A stretch of DNA of 64,000 nt from Dryas octopetala. Its lineage: Eukaryota > Streptophyta > Magnoliopsida > Rosales > Rosaceae. Below, piece after piece: positions 1 through 10,321 of the stretch. Both the position numbers and the translations under genes were made by a program. Under the pieces are notes generated by a model. That model saw nothing but the letters and a program-made list of their open reading frames with translations. It made no database searches and had not been told where the DNA came from. Numbering within the stretch: position 1 is the stretch's first letter; every line of letters begins with the position of its first letter. Where the stretch lies: assembly GCA_963921425.1 (NCBI GenBank), contig OY992838.1, positions 4,278,001 through 4,342,000 on the forward strand, written 5' to 3'.

Positions 1-455
1 TGTACTAAAACTATATACATTACATATTTCAATATGTTTTTTTGTCAGACATTAGGGTATTAAAAATGTAATAAAACCTAATTAAAAGTTTAAAACAATA
101 TAAACTATAATATGGTTTTTTTTTTATAGAAAAACTATAATATGGGTTTAGTAATTTTATATAAGTTTATAAACTAAATATCACTATGAAGTATTTAAGT
201 TTATAATTTTATATAAGTTTGTAAGTATATAAGTTTAATATAATTTAGGGTTTAGGGAGTGGTTTATTGTTGATGGTTTATGGTTTAGGAGATAGGGTTG
301 AGTAAATTTAATAATATACGGTATAGGGTATATAGAGAGTATAGCCTTATAGGGTATATATATAGAGGGTATAGCCTTACATGGTATAAGGTATATGGAT
401 GGCTATAGCCTTACATGATATATGGTATATAGTTTAGGGTTTAGGGTATGAAGTG
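1..455. other. AT-rich spacer with telomere-like and TATAGGG-like short repeats
   Basis: No gene is visible. The stretch holds short degenerate tandem motifs: TTTAGGG-like pairs near 245-258 and 430-445, and loose repeats of a GGTATA/TATAGCCTTA phrase between about 320 and 425. The plant telomere unit is TTTAGGG, but only two adjacent units occur at each place, so this is at most an interstitial trace. Confidence 0.5.
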
Positions 456-765
456 TTATTTATATAATTATTAATCAGTGACCCATTTTTCTAATAGTAT
501 TTGCATCCAGCGCACATTATATTCACCTTATATCATATGAAACCTACTATATAATTTGGTTTTTTCAATATTTTTTATCTATGTAGTAGATAATATGTTA
601 AATAAACATATGGTCAAGTTTCATTCAAAATTTCCGTATTTTGATAGTAATTTCCGTCGTTTTTGTCTAATTTTATCGAAATCGAAATTTTAATCGAAAT
701 TTCTGCGAAAATTTCCGTCGAAATTTCCATCGAAAATTTCCTCGAAATCGAAATTACACTCCTTG
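455..765 (-). repeat. Copy 1 of a CAAGGA-ended repeat with GAAATTTC motifs
   Basis: Read on the minus strand from 765, this stretch begins CAAGGA, passes through several GAAATTTCG-type units (each core is itself a palindrome) and continues into about 200 bp of unique-looking AT-rich sequence. The reverse complement matches 25859-26150 closely over roughly 290 bp. The two places are therefore copies of one dispersed family in opposite orientation. The far end of this copy is not identifiable, and it may be truncated. Confidence 0.75.
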
Positions 766-2083
766 CTTGTCCCTTTGAACTCATCAAAGCCTAACTTACA
801 AAATTTCTTTTTCAAAATGGTAAGCATGTTGCTACTATGCTTAAAATGACAGGAGATCGAGGAATTCACTTTTTTCAATTCACTTTCTCTATCGACCTTT
901 TCTTTTTCTTTAAATACTTTATTTAGGTTTTTTCTTTTGATAATTTATTTTAGGCATTTCTTTAAGTACATTGCTTATATTGTATTTTTACTTTATTTAT
1001 TTATCTTGTTTTATGCGTGATAATTCTTAATCTTGATAATTAATTTATCGAGCTTTATTTTAGTATGCAAAATTCTTAGAACTCTTTTAAACAACGTACT
1101 TAAGTTACAAATAATTTTTTAGATTCTTGTTTCAGTAATAATTTTAGCCTAATACAATAGAATTAAATATAGTTTCGTCTAGTCGAATCCAAGTCAGTAC
1201 CACGTATCAAAGTCAAGTAAATTCATTTACAATTAAAATTAGGGCAATGCTAGAGTGCCCTAGCTAACAGGGTACTTGCCCTAATGACATGTCAATTAAA
1301 ATAACTGTTTTAACCTTCATTATAAATTTTACAAAATTTAAATTAAACAAAAAAAAATCTAAGCCAAAAATCGTTCTAACCCCTAAAAACTCATCACATC
1401 ATAATCTCTTTCATGGTGGCAATTGCTGGCATTCATTTTTTTGGCCAGCAATGCTTTCCATTAAAACAAAAGCCACAAAGGTAGAGAAACAAAGTCACCT
1501 AAATAAACAAAACAAGCAACAACAACTAAAACCAAACCTGCAGAGAATCTTAAAAACTAGAAACAGAAATTCAACAGCTAATCCAATGGAATGCCATCAT
1601 CAACAAAACTCCAAGCCGCCGTTCTATTCTATTAGACATTTAGATATATAGGAGTTTTCCAATATTGTGCTAGCTCGATCCTCAGTTTAAATGGAGCAAA
1701 TTTACATATAATATTAATTTAATTTGTGCTCTTTCATGGTTTCTTTGAATTTTATAAGAAAACCAATAGTAACCCAGATTATTTTTATCAAAGGTAAGAT
1801 AGAAAGTTTTTGCAAAGGTATTGTACGTATTTAGAGATCATAGAATTTCTTAAGAAAATATAGAGAACCCATTAAACCTAGCCTAACAAACACTGAAAAC
1901 CTTATTCTCAAATCTTTCATTTGTTTACTATATATATATATATATACATATATATAATATTTGGGTACAGGGAATAGGCTCAACTTCTCAGAGTCCAACT
2001 TGCCTCCATGTTTATAAATCAAATTTAAAGGGGTTTTTTATCGACCACTATCTCTTTCTCAGTCATGATAAAGAATAGAGAGT

Positions 2084-2156
<73 letters not shown>

Positions 2157-3190
2157 GCTACAGCTAGTGTAAAATGAAGAGAAAAACTTCAGATGGAAGA
2201 AGAAGATCGACTGTGAAAGGCATATGACTGTTTAATTTCTTTAAATACAATGTAATTGTTGAAAAGACCATTGAATTATAAATAGTAATTGTAGTCATTA
2301 ATTAGATTTGAATTGGGTAAAATAGTTTTTTAACAATAATAATATTAATTTGATGTGGCAAATAAATAGTGATGTGTTAAAAATAATTTTGCCACATCAT
2401 CATATTAGGCATATGATTCTTGTGACCTTCTACGGCACAAAAGTCTTTCCCTTAAATTAATGTATAACTAGCATGACCTTTGTACCCAAAAAAAAAAATA
2501 GCATGACCTAATTAACCCAGAGAGAGCCCAAATCCCGTCAAACTAGATAGAACCACCGAATTCTGCTTTCTATATATAGTCTATAGATATATATGGTTCA
2601 CCACGCAAGTCTACTTCTTGCAAAGACGCAACTGGCAATTGATATCAGACTATGCAAAGGGTGATGCACCTGATGGCTGATGCTAGTTACTTGTTTTTGT
2701 TTTTGGCCACTCTCAGAAGAAATCAGACTGGATCACCAGAAGGGCAACCCAGCTAGCCCAGCATCCCACGCCATGCTAATTAAGGCCCTTTGAAACCTCA
2801 CCCCCACCCCCACCGACCCCGGCCCCTCATCTGCTTTTTCTGTCTAGCTCTTTAATTTTTCAACTCGATCAGACAATAAAAGAAAAAAAGAATTCATTTT
2901 TCAACAATTGATCCACCGACCCAGCTTGACCCTCTTTTTTTTTTGGGGTAAGAATGACACAGTATACAAGACTATTTCCCACTAGGATTTCTCAATCACT
3001 TTCTATTGATTTTATCGATCTTACCCACTTGCCTCTTTTTAATTCACTAAAATCTTTCTTCAATTAATAAAGCACTTGCTAGCCCGCCGAACTCAATATC
3101 AATTAATTGAGCATATCTCTACAAATAGTAAGACGACAGCTCCCTGCAGTAAGCATATATTTCTAGAAAGCTCTCTTCTTTGACCAACTT
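766..3190. other. Intergenic spacer, no gene recognised
   Basis: No supported coding sequence. Contents include a GA microsatellite (listed separately), a hairpin-prone stretch near 2347-2400 (GATGTGGCAAAT against TTTGCCACATC) and a short palindromic block near 1242-1282 (GGGCA...TGCCC) that looks like the edge of a MITE whose partner end I could not find. Confidence 0.5.
2088..2156. repeat. GA microsatellite
   Basis: A run of about 34 GA units with a single A interruption near 2144. It is a simple sequence repeat and likely polymorphic in length. Confidence 0.95.
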
Positions 3191-3197
3191 AAGATTC

Positions 3198-3210
3198 TTT
3201 AAATATATAG
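3198..3210 (+). promoter_or_regulatory. Probable TATA box of the CYP81 gene
   Basis: TTTAAATATATAG lies about 75 bases before the ATG at 3285, a plausible TATA position with a short 5' UTR. The call rests on motif and spacing only. Confidence 0.45.
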
Positions 3211-3284
3211 GGTGGATCCATATATCAAGGTCACACACTGACACATAATATTCTTTCTCTAACAATAGAGCACTACAAGCTCTA

Positions 3285-6168
3285 ATGGAAGACGAATATT
3301 TTTGGTTCAGTTTGTTAATATTCTTCTTCATTCTCTTGGTCTCCAAGTACATGATACAAAGACATGCCAACCCCAGAAACTTGCCACCATCCCCACCTTC
3401 CATTCCAATCATAGGCCATCTCCATCTCCTCCTCAAAAACAAAACCGAACCCCTCCACCGAACTTTCTACAAACTCTCTCAAAAACATGGCCCCATCTTT
3501 CTTCTCCGGTTGGGGATTCGAAACCTCCTCGTCGTGTCCTCTCCGTCTCTGGTCGAAGAATGCTTCACCAAAAACGACGTCGTCTTTGCCAACCGGCCGC
3601 ATTCGCTCGCAGGGAAGCATCTCAACTACAACTACAAGTCGCTCCTCTTCGCTCCGTACGGCGACTACTGGCGCACCCTCCGCCGCTTGACCACTCTGGA
3701 GCTCTTCTCCTCTAAGCAGGTCACCGTGCTGATGAAGTTTCGGAAGGAGGAGCTTCATGTCTTGTTAAATGAGCTCTGTGACGACTGTGGTGGAGATTGG
3801 GCGGAGGTGGAGTTGAGGCAGAAGCTGAAGAAGCTCAGCTTCAACGTCATCTTGAAGATGATAGTGGGGAAGAGGTATTATGGCGTTGACGTGGCGGACG
3901 AAGAGACCAAGCGGTTTCGGGATCTGATGAAGGAGGTGTTGCTCATACATGGGATTTCGAATGTCAATGATTATATCCCAATTCTGCAGTGGGTGGATTT
4001 TCGAGGGGTGGAGAAGAGGATGGTGGCCGTCATGAACAAGATGGATAGATTTCTCCAAAACCTCGTCGACGAACATCGAAGAATCAAGAACGATGAAGGT
4101 TGTAGCGAGAGGGAATCCACGTTGATCAATTTGATGTTGTCACTGCAACAGACGGATCCTCAATTTTATACAGATGAAACCATCAAAGGTGTTATTCTGG
4201 TAAGGAAACTCCTCTTTCATACCCATGGCGTGTTTTTTTGGTTTCTATTTTTCTATTTTTGAATAGATTATGTAAAAATTGTACATATAATCAATTTTTA
4301 AAAGGGTTTTTTTTTTTTTTTTTTTTATATATTTAGTACTTAAATTTTGACCATTGTCTTAATGTGGTACCTAAACTTTTATTTGTCCCAATTGAATATC
4401 TAAACTTTTATTTTGTGTCTAATAGATACCTATGTGAGTTTCTGTTAAAATTGTTAACAGAAGCTAGAGACAATATGGTCACTTCAAAAAAATTATATTT
4501 TAATTATAATTTTTTGTTTTTTTTTGTTTGTTGTGTTTTTTTTTTTTATAATTTTAAACATATAAAGAAAATAATTAAAATATAATTTTTTTAGTGATTA
4601 TATTGCCCCTAACTTTTGTTGACAATTTTAACAGAAATTCATTTTGGTACCTATTAGACACAAAATAAAAGTTTAGGTACTCAATTGGGACAATTAAAAG
4701 TTTAGGTACCACATTAAGACAAGGGTCAAAGTTTAGGTACTAAATATGAAAAAAAAAACCCTTTTTAAAATATATTTATAAATCATGCTTGACGGGTCGA
4801 ATCTAGCGTTAGTCCGGATGGCCCAATCAAGGCCCTAGTCGAATTGCCTTTGATCCACCATCGGGCTTTGGGTTAGGGGGAAGTTGCTTGCATGCTTAGG
4901 AATGGAAAAAGATTTTCATTTATGTGTTTGATAATGTTGAAAAAGTAAACCATGAAGTACTTTTTTAATTTAGTCTCATGTTTTATTTGTGTAGGAATAT
5001 AATATAAAATTAGATAAAATGGTCTTGAAAAAGCATCATTAATTATTAATATTTTTACTGTGGGAAGGAAAATCATATCCAAGCTGAGAAGGAATGGTTC
5101 ATTTTCCCCATTTTAGAGGTATGAGATTCCCATAAACTAAGAAATGATTTCTCATTCCCGCACTTACCAAACAAAAGAATAAAATTATTTTTCTATTCTC
5201 AAAATCTAAACCAAACGGCCCTATAATGTCAACTAACTTTTTACTTTTTTCAAAATTTGAGTCATACATCACAAAATTTTATGTAGTTTCACTTGAGATT
5301 GTAGTTTCCTTTTTTGGGATGATTGCACCCTATCGATCAATTAACTTTTTGATGTCCTACAATAAACCAATAATGAGATAAATCATTGATTTGTTAGTCA
5401 GACCCATATTATATGATGTGGGTCTCACGTGTACCTAAGACGTTCTCCTACATTGAAACTTTAACTTGTAGGATCGATTTGATGTGATAGTTAATTAATA
5501 ACATTACTATTTGTTACACATACTTTGCCAAATGCATGCAGGCAATAATACGTGCTGGGACTGAATCTTCATCAACGGCTATAGAATGGGCGATGTCACT
5601 TCTTCTCAATCATCCAGAAGCAATGAAAAAGGCTCAAGCAGAAATAGAAGCTAAAGTTGGACACGACCGATTGTTGGATGAAGCAGACCTCCCCAAGTTA
5701 GAATACCTGCAAAATATATTTACCGAGGCACTACGATTATTTCCACCCGCGCCGCTTCTAGTGCCACACGAATCATCTGATGACTGCACGATTAGTGGAT
5801 TTCATGTGCCACGTGGCACAATGTTATTGGTCAATGCTTGGAGCATTCATAGAGATCCAGAGCTGTGGGAAAATCCAACAAAATTTATGCCAGAGCGATT
5901 TGAAAGTGGGAGGAGTAACGAAGGGTTTAAGATGATACCTTTCGGCGTTGGGAGACGAGCTTGTTCTGGAGCTGCTTTAGGCAAAAGAGTGGTGGAGTTG
6001 GTATTGGGAGCTTTGATTCAGTGCTTTGAATGGGAGAAGATAGATGGGAAAGAAATTAACATGGCAGAAGCCCCAAGTCTTGCCATGGCAAAAGCTGAGC
6101 CCTTCAAGGCTTTATGCAAACCACACAAAGCCACAGTCAGTTTCCTCTCCACGTACACTATGAATTAA
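3285..6168 (+). CDS. CYP81-family cytochrome P450, intact, two exons
   Basis: Exons are 3285-4199 and 5542-6168, with a phase-0 GT-AG intron between them, giving 513 residues, normal for this family. From the N-terminus there is a membrane anchor (about residues 6-21), the proline hinge PPSPPSIPIIG (34-44), the I-helix oxygen-binding motif AGTESS (310-315), ExxR at E367-R370, PERF at 422-425 and the heme loop FGVGRRACSG with the axial Cys446. The single intron just before the I-helix motif is the standard A-type P450 position. It is an ER-bound monooxygenase that needs a P450 reductase. CYP81 members hydroxylate flavonoids and isoflavonoids, indolic compounds, lignans or xenobiotics, and the substrate cannot be read here. 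One oddity is Ser447 where most P450s have Pro after the heme Cys. Related pseudogenes follow downstream. Confidence 0.93.
4304..4761. mobile_element. Mutator-like MITE in the CYP81 intron
   Basis: A 458-bp element with long terminal inverted repeats of roughly 200 bp starting GGGTTTTTTTTT at both ends. The arms share phrases such as AATGTGGTACCTAAACTTTT and TTTTGTGTCTAATAG. The 9-bp sequence TTTTTAAAA directly abuts both ends (4295-4303 and 4762-4770), as expected of a Mutator-type target duplication. It has no coding capacity. One caution: TTTTAAAA is palindromic, so part of the flank match could be an extension of the arms. It lies wholly inside the intron and leaves the splice sites untouched. 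Confidence 0.8.
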
Positions 6169-7819
6169 TAATATATAGATCGAGCTAATAATTTCTCAGT
6201 AATAAATGACAGCTCATTGGTGATGTATTAAACTAACATTCCCTAGGGGATTATTACTGTACGTATATAAGTTTCATAGTTTTGTATATGTAGATTATTA
6301 CTAACAATGGCCCTAAAACCAGCATATAAACTGTCGGTTATACATACAATAAGGCCGACAATTAGTCGAGGCAAACCAATGACCCTATAATTAATTTATA
6401 TATATAGAATATGCCACAAAGAACATTATGTTGTTCCTTAAGTGATAATAATTGTCTCTATTTGCTCCACTTTATATAAATTCAACTCCGTTCATATATT
6501 ATGTAATCTATATATGAAAGTATTTATATTTATATATATATATGGTGGATTTTATACATGACTCATTCAGAGAATGAAAAAGAATTTATGATTTGTTCAT
6601 ATGTGAATACACACCGAGCATATTGTATGTTGTATATTGGAACTAACTTGCTCGATCATGCATCTCCTTCTGAGATATATTCGATAAGAATATATATGCA
6701 TCTCCTGAATACTACAATGACATAATATTGCAATTGATATATAACCGTCATCTTTCTCCATAATACTGGCCTGTTATCAATCATACTAATCCAATAGCCA
6801 CTGTACAACGACTTTTAGCTTGACAGTCTAGCAGGATGAGGTCGGTGTAGCACTATCTCAACTATCAGAGCATCAGTCCTTCCTTTATTTCCAGAAAGTT
6901 TGTTTTATCTATTAACTGGGCTGCCAATTTGTCAGGCAGCAGTCAGCTCTTGTCGGCATCTATTGATGGCTTTGCGATTCCATTTGGGCCAGCATGCATG
7001 TCTCATGTTGCAGGGGAATTAATACTCCCCTCAATCCAAACCAATAATCCATCACTTTTCTCTGACAATTTTTAGCTTTTGATATATACTATCAGTCCCT
7101 CAATCCAAACCAATAAACCAATTTCATATATATTATATTATTGATTTATATTGTATTATTGAAATATACTGTATTGCACATATTCTCATCAATTTTAATA
7201 CATGGTCCAATTAACACAATTGAAAACTTTATATATTTTTATACTGGAAGGAATTTTTATACCCATAAAATTTGTTTTGATCAATATTTGAATACCATAT
7301 ACGTACAGTATACCATATTTCTCATTTATCAATATTTGAATACCATATACGTACAGTATACCATATTTCTACTTTATCATAAATGCAATGGCTATAGTCT
7401 TGGAAGTACAACACCCTGTCATGTCATCGTATAGTTGTACTTCTGTTATCCAACTCAACATTGTAATTTTAGTTACATATAACAGACAATTAAGTAAATA
7501 ACACATCATAACTCATAACCACTTCATATTAGTATTCACAAACATGGTTCCATATATTACACTACTAGTGCTTTTGAATTAGTAATTTCATATGTCTGCT
7601 TGGGCCACACAAAGTAAATTTGGCATCCTAAAAACTTAATATTTCACGCCTTTTCACTTTCCTTTTTCACATATCTCATACCAAGCCTTGAATGCGCATC
7701 TGTCAACTCTCTTAATCCCATGATAAATGGCTATACCTCAAAATACTTGGACTTTTTCCCTAAAACATAATATCTAACCAGATGCTACAGATAAACTCAA
7801 TACAGAAGACAGATACTAA
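6169..7819. other. Intergenic spacer after the CYP81 gene
   Basis: AT-rich 3' flank and spacer with no supported gene. It contains a 48-bp tandem duplication (listed separately) and a short repeated phrase CTCAATCCAAACCAATAA near 7033 and 7098. Confidence 0.5.
7281..7376. repeat. 48-bp tandem duplication
   Basis: Two adjacent copies (7281-7328 and 7329-7376) of a unit starting TCAATATTTGAATACCATAT, nearly identical. The unit contains the self-complementary TATACGTA-type stretch. It is a recent local duplication without evident function. Confidence 0.9.
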
Positions 7820-8110
7820 AATGTGGTGGGGCTAGTATTGGGAGCCTTGCTCCAGTGCTTTCAATGGGACAAGATGGAAGGGAAAGAAATTAATATGACA
7901 GAAGCTGCAGGGCTTGCAATGGCAAAACTTGAGCCCTTTAAGGCTTTGTGCAAACCACATCAAGCTACAATCAATGTCCTCACCTCATTATTAGACGTAA
8001 TACTGAAGCTAGCAATTTCTAAAGGTCATGGATGAAATGAAATCCTTGATTGGAACTAGTATCTGAACAACTATGCATGCATGTTGGGGGTTTGGTCTGT
8101 CTTTGCCTGT
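7820..8110 (+). pseudogene. CYP81 C-terminal fragment 1
   Basis: The reading frame 7823-8035 encodes the last about 60 residues of a CYP81 protein (GLVLGALLQCFQWDKMEGKE, then a KALCKPHQATIN-like tail). Nothing homologous precedes it: heme loop, I-helix and exon 1 are all absent. Homology continues past the coding end into the 3' UTR, where CTAGCAATTTCTAA also occurs after the pseudogene at 10322-12025. It is debris of a tandem copy. Its open frame should not be taken for a gene. Confidence 0.85.
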
Positions 8111-8294
8111 TTTAGGTTTCTATGAAAGAATTTCTGATTAAATAAAAGAAGAGACAACCTTTAGTCAATTGATCCACCTTTAATTAGGTGTTTATAAATC
8201 CTGGATTACTCGGATTCCATCACAAAAATGTCACATCAAGTATGACTAATCCCCATTAGGATTGCTTGTCTATTTATTTATTATGACTAGGGAG

Positions 8295-8620
8295 ACTTCT
8301 GGAACTGCGCTCTTTAGGCAAAAAAGTGATGGGACAAGCAGTGGTGGGGGCGTTTTTTTTTTTTTTTTTTTTTGTTGTCGAATAGGAAGGCGTTGATTAC
8401 TTGATTCAGTGCTTTCAGTGGGAGAAGATAGATGGAGAAGAAATCAACATGACAGAATTAAGCTACAGGGCTTACCATGACAAAAGCTGAGCCCTTGAAG
8501 GGTTTGTGCAAACCACGACAACTCATAATCGATTTTTTCTCTACATTAATTATGAGGTAATAGTGTAATACTGAAGGTAGCAATGGCATGCATAATGTAA
8601 TTAAAGTCGTCAAGTACGAA
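8295..8620 (+). pseudogene. CYP81 C-terminal fragment 2, disrupted
   Basis: The stretch begins near the end of the heme loop (GCTCTTTAGGCAAAAAAGTG) and runs to the C-terminal tail, with matches such as TTCAGTGCTTTCAGTGGGAG and GCAAACCACGACAA. It is broken by an insertion of about 55 bases containing a long T run (near 8353-8373) and by frameshifts near 8460. A 3' UTR-like piece follows. It is a second remnant of the CYP81 tandem array. Confidence 0.8.
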
Positions 8621-9114
8621 AGGTATGTTTCAGAATGTATATTGATAAGCTAAAGCTATTCACTTCATCTCAAAACAATGCGCGCAAGCTATGTAATTAA
8701 CTTTCATGCTTTTGTACAATAAGGAAAATTTTATGGTTGTGAATAGATGCCTCCGCCCATTTCTTGTATATGTAGCATCTTTTAAATTCACTTGCTCTGT
8801 TTTAAGTGAATGCATATAAGAACTTTCCCGCCGGCCGTTTGAACTCATCAATAACTACAAAAATTAAAATCCAAATTGTAATTAATTACAAATTAAGCAT
8901 GTTGCATATATACAGAGATATAGTTTAAATAGGCTAAGTGGATCAAGCTCTTGTTGCAACATACAGTGGTCTATCTTGTTGGAAGTCACATATGCAAATC
9001 AAATAAGTGATTAAAAAACATGGGTGGGTAACTTTACTGGTTTTCCAGCACACCACATCTTTTCATACTTGTTTTATGCATCTAGATATATAGATATATA
9101 GGTATATAGGATAG
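8621..9114. other. Intergenic spacer, nothing recognised
   Basis: AT-rich sequence with no supported gene or repeat boundary. Confidence 0.5.
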
Positions 9115-9173
9115 CTCTACTATTTCACCAACTTGCTCTACTATTTCACCAACTTGTAATAAATGGGTTTGTT

Positions 9174-9829
9174 AGAAAAACCCTAGCCGCCACCCCAAAA
9201 GCAAAAACTTTTTCTTCTCCTCAACCGATCCATGGGGGAGGGGCAGCCCTTGTGTTTCTCATAGACTGCTCCTCCTCTCGCCCCTCTCTCTTTTGTTTTT
9301 TTTTTCTTTTTTTTGTGTTTTTATTTTTATCATTTCGGATACTCTTCTCCCAATAAGTGAGAGCATATTCATCTCTCATTGCGAGAGTTTCTCCACCTCC
9401 CTTCGTGAGAGTTTTTCCGATTTGGTTTGTTTTAGTTTGTTTTGTGTTTTGATGCTTTCAGGTTTTCTCTGACGCTCATCACAAGGTGTTAGGAAGTCAC
9501 TATTTTAGCCGGTACTAGTCATATTTCCACCGGTTACTACTGCCCAATCCACCACTTTGCGCTATTGTCAGCCTCGACTTAGAGATGTTGGTAAGATCAT
9601 GAACCCAAACGCGACTAGTTCGCTAATTCCTATGATGCCTCTCTGGCTCCATTTGGTGGCTATAGTATCTGCTCGATGCCGATGTTATGAGATCTCGGAA
9701 TTTCTGTGGGCTTTTATGCTCCATTTTTGTGAGTTTTTATTTTCTTGTAAGCCTTTGGGCTCATATTTTGTATTCTCTCTGCCTTTTTGGCTGTTTTAAT
9801 ACAATGATATGTTTTATTCTAAAAAAAAA
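9174..9829 (+). mobile_element. LINE-type (poly-A) retroinsertion
   Basis: A 656-bp insert that begins near AGAAAAACCCTAGCCGCC and ends in a nine-A tail preceded by TTTTAATACAATGATATG. It is flanked by an exact 18-bp direct repeat, GTAATAAATGGGTTTGTT, at 9156-9173 and 9830-9847. Long target duplications plus a poly-A tail mark target-primed reverse transcription. No reverse transcriptase frame is present, so it is a short non-autonomous or internally deleted LINE derivative, or a processed transcript. Immediately before it a 21-bp unit (CTCTACTATTTCACCAACTTG) is duplicated in tandem. Confidence 0.85.
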
Positions 9830-9847
9830 GTAATAAATGGGTTTGTT

Positions 9848-10321
9848 GATCGACCTTTGTGATGAAAACTCCCTATATAAGGGATATGTGTTTGTAAGTT
9901 TCAATCAAGCAAATCAAACTTGATCATTCAGTCTAATAAATCTATATAGAGCAAATTTGGTGTCCACATCATTAAAAAAATTCATGTTATCGTTGTCCAA
10001 AGTGGCATTTAACTGTCTTTCTTGATGAAATTTGTAACGTATGTGCTAATTTGTAACTTTCTATTAGTTAGTGTACTAATTTGAAACATTTTGTTGTTCG
10101 TGGATCAATCTGAAATACCCCCTATAATTGATGGGTGCCTTTGTAATTAAGCCTAAAATAAATTGTTCCTTCTTTTTTTTTTTTTTTTTTTTTCTTTTGA
10201 GTGTGAGACTGGGGGATCAAGTTTGTAAACTTTTCACCAATATATATATTTGGTATTAGTTTGAAAGTCAATACCAACATATATCTCTCACAAGTCATAA
10301 CTCAACCTCAATCAATCTTCA
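9848..10321. other. Upstream region of the CYP81 pseudogene
   Basis: AT-rich sequence with a T run near 10170-10193 and a TATATATAT stretch near 10240-10249, a possible former TATA box about 75 bases before the pseudogene ATG. No other feature was seen. Confidence 0.4.

Noticed and set aside
1..455. Telomeric or subtelomeric array
   Set aside because: Only two adjacent TTTAGGG-like units occur at each spot; the rest is AT-rich degenerate sequence.
7823..8035. A 70-residue open frame as a small P450-related gene
   Set aside because: It holds only the C-terminal tail of CYP81 with no heme loop or upstream exon, so it is a duplication stub.
9557..9799. An 80-residue open frame as a gene
   Set aside because: It lies wholly inside the poly-A retroinsertion and resembles no protein domain.
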